A stretch of 64,000 bases of DNA. It comes from Flaccisagitta enflata. Its lineage: Eukaryota > Chaetognatha > Sagittoidea > Aphragmophora. The notes beneath the pieces are model-generated. The model was not told the DNA's origin and did no database searches. It worked only from the letters and a program-made list of their open reading frames with translations. Each line of letters starts with the position of its first letter. Within the stretch, counting starts at the first letter, position 1. Positions 13,261 to 25,339 of this stretch are shown here, in pieces. The stretch lies in contig OZ231126.1 in NCBI GenBank assembly GCA_965153355.1, forward strand, positions 72,602,001 to 72,666,000, in the 5' to 3' direction. The translations under genes and the position numbers were made by a program.

Positions 13261-13639
13261 AGTCGCGTGCACGCGACTCTACAACCCGCTTTGTCGGTCC
13301 GTCGGTCCGTCGGTCCGTCGGTCCTTCCGTCCGTCGGTCCGTCACACTTTACTTTTTTATCATACTTAAAGTTATTTCTAGTCATTCTAAGACATCTTAA
13401 GTCATTCTAAGTCATTCTAAGTAATTCTAAGTTATTCTAAGTCATTCTAAGTCATTCTAAGTCATTCTAAGTTATTTCAAGTCACTTAAATCAAATAGGT
13501 CAAAGTAGTCATTTTAGTCATTTTAGGTCTTTTTAAGTCATTTAAAGTTATTTTGAGTCATTTTAAGTCATCTTGAGTCAATAAAAGTCATCTTAAATTA
13601 TTTATGTCTCGCACGCGACTTATAGGTGTTGGCCTTGTT
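13261..13639 (-). mobile_element. HK element with GTCATTCTAA core array
   Basis: The + strand starts with perfect palindrome AGTCGCGTGCACGCGACT, then a GGTCCGTC array and TCACACTTTACTTTTTT. A roughly 220-base array of AAGTCATTCT-like 10-mers follows, then GCACGCGACTTATAGG and TTGGCCTTGTT. Key and hairpin match 10/10. Confidence 0.82.
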
Positions 13640-13825
13640 GAAGCAAGTGACACTAAAAAAAACAATTTAAGAAACCTCAAGGGTGTCACTAAGGGGTTTT
13701 TAGGTCGTTATGTAACGCAGGCATACCAACAGTCTATGCCGGGTCAACAAATATGCTAAAAAAGCTATAGCCTACGTCCCCACGCCTCAGAGGGGGGCCT
13801 GCAGCACCTACCCTTAGAAAAAAAA

Positions 13826-13839
13826 GGGGAAAGAAAAAA

Positions 13840-13911
<72 letters not shown>

Positions 13912-13947
13912 AAGAAAGTAAGAAAGAAAGAAAGAAAGAAAGAAAGT
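13826..13947. repeat. GAAA microsatellite
   Basis: About 29 GAAA units, ending 65 bases before the hAT-like element 14014. Confidence 0.93.
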
Positions 13948-14323
13948 TGATATACTTAACTGTAATGGAAATACATTTTTTTTTAAAAGAACCTACTTTA
14001 TAAGAACATTAACCAGCGGCGTAGGAGACCTGGATTTTTTGGGACTTCCACCCTCCAACTAGTGTCCGACAGATTTGATGTCCCAACAGAAAAATAAGAT
14101 AGTTTTCGCTTAAAAATAACAAGAAATAATTATTACTGTGATACTCTTGTTTTCTTTGAGATCTCAGATAAGTGGGATTGAGCCTAATTACACCTGGAAA
14201 GGGAGAATATGATTTTTTTTTCTCTCTTAGCTAGTCCACAGCTTGATATCTATTTTTTTTCTTTTACCCAATTCGCTCCCCTATATCCCGCTGAATTTTG
14301 ATTGCTTCATAAATTGCTTTTTA

Positions 14324-14512
14324 AGTTGCGTGCACGCGACTCTACAACCCGCTTTGTCCGTCGGTTGGTTGGTCGATTGGTCCGTCACACTTTACTTTTT
14401 TTATGATTTTATTTCTTTGACCTCACTGCTCCTGCCCAAATGATCTGGTGACCTCAAATATGGCCCCTGCCCACCCGCACGCGACTTCGGTAGCCGTGTA
14501 TCCGGCCTTGTT
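14324..14512 (-). mobile_element. HK element nested in a hAT-like element
   Basis: The + strand is AGTTGCGTGCACGCGACT, CTACAACCCGCTTTGTCC, a GGTTGGTC tract and CACACTTTACTTTTTT. It continues with CTCACTGCTCCTGCCCAAAT, GCACGCGACTTCGG and GTATCCGGCCTTGTT. It is the same subfamily as 41968. It sits inside the 1010-bp element 14014-15023. Confidence 0.82.
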
Positions 14513-14800
14513 ATCTTTAGACCTTTTATGATAATTGTAACTTTGACTGAAATATGTGAAAAAGAAGATTGGTTCTTGCCCCTTTGATTTTGAGGGTGGA
14601 TGACTGTATGAGTATAGGTAATCAGAATTTTGAGACTGCAAATACATAACCTAGGTGAGTGTTTCATGACATGTCAATTTCTATCATGCATGCAAATATA
14701 TTATTCAGTGTGTCTTCTTTTTTACTTTCTTTCTTTCTTCTTTTTTCAAGTATTTAATTTTTTCTGTCTGTTTCAGTCTATCTGTCTGTTTGTCTGTCTC

Positions 14801-14918
<118 letters not shown>

Positions 14919-15093
14919 CTTTTTCCTTTTTCCTCCTTTCCTCCTTGGTGTCCCGACAACTTTGGTGTCCCGACAACAGGGACTTCCATGGAAGTCCCGG
15001 AAGTCCCTCCTCCTACGCCGCTGACATTAACCCTTCTAATGGCCCCAAAATTAAGAACATCTTAAAAACATACAAAGGCTTCAAATCTTGAAA

Positions 15094-15310
15094 AACAAGG
15101 CCGGATACACGGCTACCCCAGTCGCGTGCAGGTGGGCAGGGGCCATATTTGAGGTCACTTGATCACTCGGGCAGGCGCAGTGAGGCCAAAGACTGCAAAA
15201 ACCCAAAAAGAGTAAAGTGTGACGGACCGACGGACGGACGGACCGACGGACCGACGGACCGACGGACCGACAAAGCAGGGTGTAGAGTCGCGTAGCACGC
15301 GACTAAAAAA
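15094..15310 (+). mobile_element. HK element, key AGTCGCGTGC
   Basis: The head is AACAAGGCCGGATACACGGC, then CAGTCGCGTGCAGGTGGG. The tail has the GACGGACC array, AAAGCAGGGTGTAG and hairpin AGTCGCGTAGCACGCGACT with A6. Key and hairpin match 10/10. Confidence 0.83.
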
Positions 15311-16559
15311 TTTCGCTTGAAGTAACATTTAAAAAACATTAACAAACTAACATTTAAGTATAATTAAGATAAAATTCTTTGATTTCTAATATAAATACCA
15401 AGAAAATATCCCAAGACATTAATGTTTAGGATTAGTTTTAAAAGTATCTAATAGAAATTTATCTAACATAATCAAATAATACTATATTATAAGGTTCCTT
15501 ATAGTTTATAAAGTATTGTAAATTAAGAACGCTTTAAGAACGTTAAAGGCTTCATTTGGCCTCGAAAATAAGAACATGAAGCCTTTGAAAAAAAATGATG
15601 TTCTTATAAAAAAAAAGTGTATCATATTTTGGTATTTCATCTGTGTTAAGTTCTTTAAATATGTCACTTTAAGGCAGACAGGAAGTTGCGCATGTTAGAT
15701 AAAATTTCAATCGACCGGTTTTGAGTTATTGGGTAAACAGGGGGGGGAAAGGGGGGTTAGCAGGGGGGAGCAAAGATGGGGGGTTAGGGGGCCCGCCCCT
15801 GGCCTAGCTAAGGGCCCCGCGCCTTGTTGATCCGGCTTAGCAGCAACAGTTACAACACTTTGGATAACAAAAGTATTGTAAAGATTCAAAGCACAAAGCG
15901 CATTACCTGGTGGAACAATATCTCGATAACTTCCCCAATGTGAAATCCCCTGAAATGCATTAGTCCCTTGACTACCGTTCGCAACTGCATTTCAGCAGCA
16001 TCTGTTTTTGTAAAACCTTTACTTCCTGATGAGATCTAAAGTTTCTAACAAGAAAGTAAACACAACATATTGTTTCGATACTGGATCCAGGGGACAGGTT
16101 GCCTTTTCGAGATGCGACAGTTGGTAAATGTAAACAAACTTTTGCAGTTTATTCATGAGAAGTGCGTAGAAGGAAAGGTCAAGTACCGAGCCCGTGAATA
16201 TTCGAGGGGGAAACATTGTGAGGGGTATAATGGAAAAGCGGGAGCAACCGAGTCTGGCACCCCGGAACGCATATTGAAACGCCTAGATTACGCAAGCCGA
16301 TGTGCCTAGAAAGAGGGAAATAAATCAAAAAAAGTCAGGCACCCTGATAATATATATTTTTCATTTTGCTTTCAGATAAACTGCGTTATTACTTTAAATA
16401 CAGTTTGGAGCTATTCAAATAATCTGATCAAAGTTTCGATTGGTTCATATGGAAAAAACAGTTTATCAGTTAGTGTTACTATATCCTTCCCAAATGGTTC
16501 ATGCTTACTCTAAAAGTCGTTCTTGAAAAATTGTACAAAAAAATCGTTTGAAAACATTT
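15311..16559. other. Intergenic DNA without recognised genes
   Basis: AT-rich 15311-15660, then GGGGGG-rich 15730-15830 and unique DNA. No splice-supported frame. Confidence 0.5.
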
Positions 16560-16870
16560 ATGAGAAGGAAAAACTTGACCAGGGTGCGTAAGGGGGTACT
16601 TATAGGATTGTAACCGGACTTTGCAAATGGGTACTTGTAGTTTTGAGGGGGTACATAGGAGATTGTAAACCATATTCAATATAAGGGGTACTTGAGGATG
16701 GTGGGAGGTACTTATGACTTTGATCCCTATCTACAATGTAGGGTACTTGTGGAAGTGTGAAAGTACTTAAGGTGATGATCCCCAAGACATTGAAATAGGG
16801 TACTTGGAAGGTACTATTGGTCTATTTTATCATTTTTGGGTATTTAAAGCCTTGGGTACTTACAATTCCC
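16560..16870. repeat. Degenerate GGGTACTT repeats
   Basis: About ten irregular units of GGGTACTTGTAG or GGGGTACTTATAGG with 15-30-base spacers. No inverted ends seen. Confidence 0.6.
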
Positions 16871-16954
16871 CCTTACCGTGCTTACGGGTGTTTTCGCTTT
16901 TCTGAGGACTTTGGTCTGCATAGCTTGCATAGCTTACAAAGAGACTCGAGCGCT

Positions 16955-17430
16955 GCAACGTGGATTGAAGCGCCTGAATAGAGAGAGAGCCCCGCCCGCT
17001 GAGACGTGGATTAATGCGTCTGGATAGAAAAAAGATATTCCCGCATGTTGCAACGCGGATTGATGCACCTTTTCAGAGAGAAAGATAGTCCCTCCTGTTA
17101 CAACGCGGATTGATCCGCCTTTTCAGAGAGAAAGATGGTCCCTCCTGTTGCAAGGCGGATTGATGCACCTTTTCAGAGAGAAAGATAGTCCCTCCTGTTA
17201 CAACGCGGATTGATCCGCCTTTTCAGAGAGAAAGATAGTCCCTCCTGTTACAACGCGGATTGATCCGCCTTTTCAGAGAGAAAGATAGTCCCTCCTGTTG
17301 CAACGCGGATTGATGCACCTTTTCAGAGAGAAAGATAGTCCCTCCTGTTGCAACGCGGATTGATCCGCCTTTTCAGAGAGAAAGATAGTCCCTCCTGTTG
17401 CAACGCGGATTGATGCGCCTGTCTCTCATA
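16955..17430. repeat. 60-bp minisatellite
   Basis: About eight copies, exactly 60 bases apart from 17040 on. Each holds CAACGCGGATTGATCCGCC or CAACGCGGATTGATGCACC, then TTTTCAGAGAGAAAGATAG and TCCCTCCTGTT. Two subtypes, CCGCC and GCACC, are interspersed. GGATTGATCC is a small inverted repeat. Confidence 0.9.
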
Positions 17431-17561
17431 AAATGTCAAACCAGAATCGTTAATGTTCATTTGTTCCACGCGCCGAGGTTGAAGCCAAGTTGTGACATTC
17501 CTCACCGACGATACCGCTTCTACTCGCACTCATTCTCTCTCTATTTTCCCTACTGCTTTTT

Positions 17562-17615
17562 CGGTGCGCCAACGCACCTCTTTATTCAGTCGTTTCTGTC
17601 TGTCGGTCGAGATCA
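17562..17615 (-). mobile_element. HK tail fragment, key class GGTGCGCC
   Basis: GGTGCGCCAACGCACC after T4, then CTCTTTATTCAG and TGTCTGTCGGTCG. Same class as the 37246 element. The head is absent. Confidence 0.5.
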
Positions 17616-17863
17616 TTTGAGTTACTCCCATCTCAATGTCATGGTCAATGCAAAACGATAGTCACAGTAACCTCAATTAAATGCCTCTCAATAATTACCT
17701 CAGACATTTGTAGACATAGACATGTTTCAATTTGTTTACCCGTCTGATTGTCTCGAAGCTTTTTTTTCTCTAATTTTCTTTGATTTGGTTACCGTTGCCA
17801 TAATGTGATTTCCACCTCTCTTGCCTTTCCTTTCTTTGTATTTGTTTAGAATTATTTATGTCA

Positions 17864-17868
<5 letters not shown>

Positions 17869-17925
<57 letters not shown>

Positions 17926-18061
17926 TTTGATATTTTGCTCTTGCATGAATTGGAAACATTCCAGCAATTTTCTTTTTTCTTATTTCAAAATCTAGACTAC
18001 GATGATATGAATGCTGAGAATTTTTCCTGCCTGCCTAATGTGATGCGGTCTGTCACCATCG

Positions 18062-18093
<32 letters not shown>

Positions 18094-18308
18094 GTCTGTC
18101 TGTCTATCCGTTGTCTGTATGTCTACCCGTCTGTTAGTCTGATGACTGACCATCAGTCTATGTGCCTGTCTATCTGTCAAGCTGACTGTTACCTGGTTTG
18201 TTTCCCTAAATAACTATTTATCTCTGTCTCTGTCTGTCTGTCTCTGTCTGTCTGTCTGTCTCTGTCTGTCTGTCTCTGTCTCTCTCTGTCTCTCTGTCTC
18301 TCTCTCTG

Positions 18309-18358
<50 letters not shown>
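17869..18358. repeat. CT and GTCT microsatellite cluster
   Basis: CT run 17869-17923, CTGT runs 18060-18130 and 18220-18290, then CT to 18358, with unique DNA between. Confidence 0.9.
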
Positions 18359-18360
<2 letters not shown>

Positions 18361-18728
18361 CCTTCCTCTTCTACTTTCTTCAACAATATTCGCGGTTTGC
18401 CGTTGCTGCTGTTTCTGTTTATTGACATCGACAATTTATAGGGTGTATTCGAATTTCCGTTGACAATAATCTGCCATATCACTTGCTTGGAACTCTTTGA
18501 AATCCATTGATTATGAAAGAAACGACATCAAAAAGCCAATTTTGCATTTTTGAAGATTTTCATACATCATGACTAAGCCGATTGTCATTATTGAAATTGT
18601 CAACAAGAAAATTGTATATTTTTCTAGTTGCTCTTATATACATGCTTTATTTAGATGGGTTTATATTCCAAAATCCACAAGCGATCTATTCCACATGCGA
18701 TAATATTACACACATCTTCAATTCTAAC

Positions 18729-18790
18729 AAACAAGGCCGGATACACGACTGCATTTTTGTCATTTGGGTGACGTTCACAAAGTGGGGTGG
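18729..18790 (+). mobile_element. HK head fragment
   Basis: AACAAGGCCGGATACACGAC followed by diverged DNA. No tail seen. Confidence 0.5.
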
Positions 18791-18859
18791 CACGGCACAG
18801 GGAAAACATCTGCAGGCTGTATTAAATACTCGGTCTTAATGGCCATTGGTTTTGTTATC

Positions 18860-19345
18860 AGGAAGACGTCCTCTATCTGTTTTTAAAAGAGTTAAAAGAG
18901 ATGCGCTTCAAAATTTGTCTAGAATCAATAAAATATAGCTCTACAACCATGTTTTCTACCGTAAATCTCTTCACAAAAAAGTTTTTAAAGTTGTGAGTAA
19001 AGATTCAAATTCCTGGTTGAATTTCTAATTGTTTGATAGGTCGCACTATATAGTTCTGCTCAAAGGTGAAAAAGTCAAATTTTCTTTCAACATTTGACAA
19101 CAACATTGCTAATATAACAACCAACAGTGATGTAACTAAAAATTGAACTTTTTTGTTTCTTACTAAAAGCTTATAGCGCCACCTATCCAATGAATGGAGA
19201 TTTTTCAAGGAATATGATTCTTTCACAAGAATTAAGGATGGGCTACAACCATTCAACTTATCTGGCAAAACATAGAAAATGTAAAACATTTTGTTGATTT
19301 GAAAAAAAATTTTGAAGGAGAATTTTTTCCTTTTTGCCATGAAGT
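18860..19345. mobile_element. Old relative of the Chapaev-like foldback family
   Basis: GATAGGTCGCACTATATAG and TATAGCGCCACCTATCCAAT in inverted arrangement, with GCTCTACAACCAT and GGGCTACAACC near the ends. The arms are diverged and the limits approximate. Confidence 0.5.
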
Positions 19346-19927
19346 GATACAGTACGATGGGAGCAAAGACGACCTAGACTGGAGGATAGATTTTAGGTAT
19401 CTTAATTTCATTTGATGTGTAAAAAAAAATGAGATTTATACCGGTTTAAAAACTGTGGAAACCTTAAGGCCAAAACAAAAACAGAGAATGACGTAATTTT
19501 GAAAAAAGGAAAATGGTCATCTTTGTGATTTTTGCATCTCCACATTACCTAAGCAGGGTGAAGGGATACTCCCAACTTTTGCTATACGAAGCACGCAAAC
19601 ATCGCGTGTACGATGGTGTGCGAGGTCCCACATGATGCCATCATGTATTGGTCTGTACACGACCTTGTTGAAAAGAAGCCATTGCTCAATCATACGAGCG
19701 CCCGGCTTATTACGCAATCGTTGTAAACGCTTTCAATTCTTATCGCGGAATGGCCGTACTCGTTCTGAATGTTGTGTTCGCAGTTTTATTCTTATCGGCG
19801 CACTCGAACTATTTGTTTACCGTTTAAGCAATGTGTTTCAGCGGGACCCGAGAGACCGTCTGTCTCACTCCAGACGAATTCTTTTTTTGCGTTCCACGAC
19901 AGAGGAATACCAAATTAGGACACGATT

Positions 19928-19976
19928 TTCCGTCCGTCCGTCCGTCCGTCCGTCCGTCCGTCCGTCCGTCCGTCTG
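19928..19976. repeat. CCGT tetranucleotide array
   Basis: About 12 CCGT units, then CTGTCCCATATGTCACACAA, the first satellite-like unit. CCGT arrays are typical inside HK tails, but no hairpin is seen here. Confidence 0.85.
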
Positions 19977-20012
19977 TCCCATATGTCACACAACCCATGA
20001 TTTTCCAATGTA

Positions 20013-20501
20013 TGAAAAGTGGAACAATATCCCTCACTATACCCAAACTGAAATAAATGGAAGAGGGCCTTGTGAACCCTCACTGACTAGTTATTACGCG
20101 CACCACTCCTAGTTTTCCGTAAAACAGAATCTGAAAAACACTCCCTCTCAATCTAACCCATAAGCAAACTGCTTACCAAAAGAAGTTAGGACAATAATTG
20201 TTACCTTTATTACCAAAATTCAACAAATCAGCGGAGGGTAACATTGTTAAGAAACCATACCCTTAGAGGATAGAATCGAGGTCAAGCTTAGTGCGATCGC
20301 CGGACATTCCAATCCAAGGTACTGAGTAGTATGAAAAGTGGAACAATATCCCTCACTATACCCAAACTGAAATAAATGGAAGAGGGCCTTGTGAACCCTC
20401 ATTGACTAGTTAATACGCGCACCACTCCTAGTTTTCTGTAAAACAGAATCTGAAAAACACTCCTTCTCAATCTAACCCAAAAGCAAACTGCTTACCAAAA
20501 T
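20013..20501. repeat. Interspersed repeat B, copies 2 and 3 in tandem
   Basis: A full copy (20013-20332) followed directly by the first 170 bases of another. It then runs into the TGTATGTCACACA satellite. Phrases: AAGTGGAACAATATCCCTC, GGAAGAGGGCCTTGTGAACC, GATAGAATCGAGGTCAAGC. Confidence 0.75.
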
Positions 20502-20504
20502 GTC

Positions 20505-21285
20505 ATACAGCCCAGTTTTCTCCAATGTATGTCACACAGCTCAGAATTCTCCAGCCCATGTTTCTCCAATGTATGTCACACAACCCAGCTTTCTCCAATG
20601 TATGTCACACACCTCAGTTTTTTCCAATGTATGTTACACAACCTAGGATTCTCCGATGTATGTCACACCACCCAGATTTCTCCATTATATGTCACACAGC
20701 TCAGAATTCTCCAATGTATATCACACACCCCAGTTTTTTTCCAATGTATGTCACACAGCCCAGAATTCTCTGATGTATGTCACACCACCCAGTTTTCTCC
20801 ATGGTATGTCAAACAGCCCAGAATTCTTTGATGTATGTCACACACTGCAGTTTTTTAATTTATGTCACACACCCCAGTTTTCTCCATTGTATGTCACACA
20901 GCCCAGAATTCTCTGATGTATGTCACACACCCCAATTTTTTCCAATTTATATCACACAGCCCAGAATTTGCCAGTGTATGTCATACCATCCAATTTTCTC
21001 TAATGTATGTCACACAGCCCAGAATTTTAAGTGTATGTCACACCACCCAATTTTCTCTGATGTATGAAAGTTGGACAACATTACTACTCAATGTATGTCA
21101 CACCACCCAGTTTTTGCCAAAGTATGTCACATAGCCTAGAATTGTCTAATATATGTCACACCACCCAGTTTTCTCCTATGTATGTCACACCACCCAGAAT
21201 TCTTCAGTGTATGTCACACCACCCAGTTTTCTCTGGTGTATGTCACACCACCCAGAATTCTCCAATGTATGACGGCGAGCGTTTG
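20505..21285. repeat. TGTATGTCACACA satellite, block 1
   Basis: About 26 units of 28-30 bases, alternating between CCAGTTTTCTCC and CCCAGAATTCTCC versions before AATGTATGTCACAC. Open frames over it are repeat artefacts. A lone unit also stands at 19980-20010. Confidence 0.88.
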
Positions 21286-21504
21286 ATGCCACATTTAGTG
21301 TTTCGCCATATTTTTTCAACTATAGTTGAATAATAATGATGCCAAAAATATTTTCAAGAGACAAATTGTCCCCAGAAACACACTGTGTGTATGTCTTTGT
21401 CATATGTTGACCTCTAATGAACCTTATAATCAGCAATTCACATAAGCAAAGCAAAGAAAAAAAGGTTTTTACTGAAATTTTGTTTACACTTCTTATCCAA
21501 TTGC

Positions 21505-21650
21505 TGCTGTTAAAATTATAACACACTCAAATGCAGAGGAATTTTGCATTTTCAAAAACATAGCCGCCTCTGTAATCAATTTTGGGAGGCGGCTATGTTC
21601 TTCATTTTTGTATTTTTCCATTTTCTATGCAAAGTTATAATTTTAACAAG
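21505..21650. mobile_element. Small foldback element with ACATAGCCGCCTC arms
   Basis: TGTTAAAATTATAAC and GTTATAATTTTAACA, AAAACATAGCCGCCTC and GAGGCGGCTATGTTC. It interrupts the TGTATGTCACACA satellite together with the MITE 21700-21876. Confidence 0.65.
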
Positions 21651-21699
21651 CCTCCTATCAGTGAACAAATATAAAGCTCTGGAAATTTTTTAGTGAATA

Positions 21700-21876
21700 C
21701 AGTTGAACCCCGCTCTAACGGATTTCAGGGGACCAACATTTTTCTTCTGTTATAGGTGGACTTCTGTTATTGCCAATAAAGGAAATAAAACAAATCAACT
21801 TGAAGGGACCATGAATTTGTATTTGTTTTAGGCGGAATTCTGTTGGTGGCGGGTCCGTTAGAGCGGGGTTCAACTG
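21700..21876. mobile_element. 177-bp pogo/mariner-like MITE
   Basis: Ends CAGTTGAACCCCGCTCTAAC and complement, TA on both sides. Interior has TCTGTTATAGGTGGACTTC. It sits in the spacer between two blocks of the TGTATGTCACACA satellite. Diverged fragments are at about 12698-12850 and 43568-43700. Confidence 0.78.
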
Positions 21877-22049
21877 TATTTTAAGTTGATGGTGTCTATA
21901 CTTGCTCTTTTGTCCAATTTGAATGCAAATTTTGCAATTAGATATTTACTATGATATACTGCAATGATTTTTTCAATGTCATTTTTCATTTCTATTCTCA
22001 TGAAAATTTTTATTTTGACCCCTGTTGACACACTAAATCTTGCCTTCAG

Positions 22050-22855
22050 ATGCTCTCCCTCGTGTGTCAAACAACCCAGTTATCTCTGATATATTTCACA
22101 CAGCCCAGAATTCTCTGATGTATGTCACACAACCCAATATCTCCAATGTATGTCACACAGCCCAGACTTTTCCAGTGTATGACACACCACCCAGAATTCT
22201 CCAGTGTATGTCACACCACCCAGTTTTCTCCAGTGTATGTCACACCACCCATAATTTTCTAATGTATGTCACACAACCCAGTTATCTCTGATATATTTAA
22301 AGAGCATTATGATAAATGTAAAAGTAATGTATGTCACTAAGAATTTTGAATGTACACATAACCTATTTTACTAGAATTCTCTGATGTATGTCACACAACC
22401 CAATATCTCCAATGTATGTCACACAGCCCAGACTTTTCCAATGTATGACACACCACCCAGAATTCTCCAGTGTATGTCACACCACCCAGTTTTCTCCAGT
22501 GTATGTCACACCACCCATAATTTTCCAATGTGTGTCACACAACCCAGTTATCTCTGATATATTTCACACAGCCCAGCATTATTCGATAAATGTCACACCA
22601 CCCAGTTTTCTCCAATGTATGTCACTCACCCCAGAATTCTCCAATGTATGTCACATAACCTAGCTTTTGACAATATATGTCACACTCCAGATTTTTCCTA
22701 TGTATGTCAAAAAACCCAGAATTTTCCAATGTATGTCACGCAACCCAATTTTTGCGAATGCATGTCACACCACTCAGTTTTCTCCAATGTATGTCACACA
22801 ACTTAGAATTCCCCAATGTATGTCAAACAACCCAGTTTTCTCCGATGTAACAAAT
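22050..22855. repeat. TGTATGTCACACA satellite, block 2
   Basis: Continuation of block 1 after a spacer with a small foldback and the 177-bp MITE. A stretch of about 130 bases (22100-22235) recurs at 22380-22515, a higher-order duplication. Two stray units are at 22975-23025. Confidence 0.86.
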
Positions 22856-23039
22856 ATGCAACAAAAAGTATCTTACAAAAAACTTTAGGAAAATGTCATT
22901 AAAAAATAAAAACATTCAAAAGCTACTCATTTCTGTATAGTATTTGCTTCCCCTTATACTATGTCTCATACTCACTCGTATGTCACAAAACCTAGAATTC
23001 TCTGCTGTATGTCACACATTCAATTAATCTCCAGTGAGG

Positions 23040-23190
23040 CCACTTTAAGGTGGTAGTGAGGCCACCTATAGGTGGCAGTGAGGATGGCCAAACGCGGCAG
23101 TGGGACTGCCCACAAGCGGCAGTGGGACCGCCAACAAGGGGCAGTGGGACCGCCCACAGGTGGCAGTGAGGCAGCCCGCAGGCGGCCAAT
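23040..23190. repeat. GGCAGTGGGACCGCCCACA minisatellite
   Basis: Six units of about 24-26 bases. Several are self-complementary (GGCCACCTATAGGTGGC, GGCAGTGGGACTGCC). It closes the satellite region. Confidence 0.78.
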
Positions 23191-23862
23191 ATCTACCATA
23201 CAAATTTGTTTAATTATCAATATAAGAAAATTCAAATGAATTATTGCGTCTTTAATTCATGCCCAATCAAGTTTTTGTGGGACACGTTATGGCGAACGCC
23301 ACTAGTTTTTTTTTTCTTTTTAAAGTTTTTTTTTCTTTACTGTATCATTTGCAATTCGTTCTCAAACACACACATATACAAGCGCTTAAAAAGTCAAAAT
23401 ATTTTGTTTGTTTTTTTCTTCTCAGACTCAACAAAACAAGGCAAGAAGCTGTCTCTCTGTCTCTCTGATTCTCTACGTCTCTTTTTCGACAACGCATATT
23501 CTATAACAAGAGAGTTGACGATAACAAAAAACAAACAAACAAACAAACATACGGTCGACCGTCTGTTCCAGGTTCCGGCACCAGCGGCCGAATATTCATG
23601 GTTAAAACGACCGTCAAAAAAAAACATTACGTAAATCACCCCAGGAAAAACATGAGAGAGCAATGACGAGGAACGTTATACGGGACTTGAATTATTTGCT
23701 GTATAAAAAAATCATGAGCCTAGAGAAGGAGTGATGGAGAGCGATAATGGAAATCATTACATTTCATGAATTACGAATGAAAAAAAAAAGAACAAGTACC
23801 CCGGGGGTACAACGATGCGTCCACATGCGGCTTAGCTCGTAGATGACAATCTTTCTAAAACT

Positions 23863-23896
<34 letters not shown>

Positions 23897-23904
23897 AACA
23901 TTGC

Positions 23905-24065
23905 ATCAGGCCAACGTCAGAACCTAGTCCTAAAATGATGAAATCGACTTTGCGAACGTTTGCGATTGTTTTCGACTCAAGCGTGACGGACCGGGGAACC
24001 GACTGACTGACCAACCAACAGACGGACAAAGCCTCTTATAGAGTTGCGTGTCCGCAACTAAAAAG
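23905..24065 (+). mobile_element. HK element tail, key class AGTTGCGGAC
   Basis: The body TGATGAAATCGACTTTGCG recurs at 27285. The tail has ACCAACAGACGGACAAAG, CCTCTTATAG and hairpin AGTTGCGTGTCCGCAACT with A5. The head is not clear. Confidence 0.7.
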
Positions 24066-24335
24066 AAAATAAAACAAACAAAAGACGTTGAAGTGTAATC
24101 TCGCGTAGAAGGCAACGTCATTTAAAGTCTCGTTCTACAAGACAAAAGCACCTGTCGCGCGAGATATTCACGACAGCCACACTCACTTTAACGCTCTTTT
24201 TGTCTCTCTCGCATCTCACAAATAGCTCTGATATCATTGACGCATCTTCGTCACGTGCGCCTTCACCACAGTCTCTAGATATAGATGAAGTCAATATACT
24301 CACGTTTTCCCATTATATGTCCTGTTGATACTATT

Positions 24336-24940
24336 TAGGAAATAAATATACGGACAGCTGGAGTAAAGTTAGCCTTTTTACTCACTGAATGAAATATTGG
24401 ATCAAATGAATAGATTCTTAGCCGTTTTATGGTATTTTGTCTTTGATATATTACATGCTTTTGTTTGGATTTTTTTATGGGATTGGTCCAGAATTTTTCA
24501 ACTAAAACAAGCGTGTCCTTAATTTCTCTTAAAGTAACAAAAAATCATTAAATCAGTACTGTTTTCTTATGATGTTGGATCATTTCAGAGCTAAACGTTT
24601 AAAATCAGCCTTTAAATTTTTTAATTATCAATGAATTTGTGAAAAATGTGATCTAATCAGGCCAAGCAGGGTGATTTTGGTCAATCCGTTTGAATTTGAG
24701 AGCTCATTCAATGTGGATTGTTCATTCATGATTTGAACTGAAATCCGTCAAATGTAAAATGTAAAATGACAGATCTTCTTTAAAACGCTGCCATTTGAAA
24801 ACGGATTGAGCCACTGAGCTGTGCTTGGTCTTGAATGGAAGATTTTTTGTAATAGTTCGTTGATCTGCTTTCATTTTTTTATTAGATAATAAGGTTTAGG
24901 TACTACAATCATGGTTAGGTGTCCGTATATTTATTTCCTA
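24336..24940. mobile_element. 605-bp element with 20-bp terminal inverted repeats
   Basis: Ends TAGGAAATAAATATACGGAC and complement. Flanks GATACTAT and GATAATAG are similar but not identical, perhaps a decayed 8-bp duplication. Interior AT-rich, no reading frame. Confidence 0.65.
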
Positions 24941-25104
24941 GATAATAGTGTTTGTTTTTCACTGGTGCCCGATGAAATACTTCCATATCACGAAGGTTCC
25001 AAGATTCCAGAGTGCATCGCGAACCGTCACTCTTTATCAGGTTGAACTTTACCAATTCCTGTTTTGACACAGCAGCATCTGATATACGTCATATCCGGGA
25101 GGGG

Positions 25105-25335
25105 AACAAGCGCATCTGAGCGCATCAACAAGCGCATCTCTTTCCATGAACAAGCGCATCTCCTTGCATCAATACGCGCATCTACGTGGAGCTACGCGCA
25201 TCAACATGCGCATCTCCTTACATTAAAACACGCATCTCCTTTCATCAACACTCGCATCTACAATCATCTCCTGGAATCAAGACGCGCATCTACCAGCATC
25301 TACACGCGTATTTCCATGCATCAACAGGCTCATTT
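25105..25335. repeat. Degenerate GCGCATCT minisatellite upstream of FBXL16
   Basis: About ten irregularly spaced copies of GCGCATCT or GCGCATCAAC, each followed by a short pyrimidine/A-rich spacer. They lie immediately upstream of the probable promoter. Units are 20-30 bases and imperfect. Confidence 0.6.
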
Positions 25336-25339
25336 CGGG

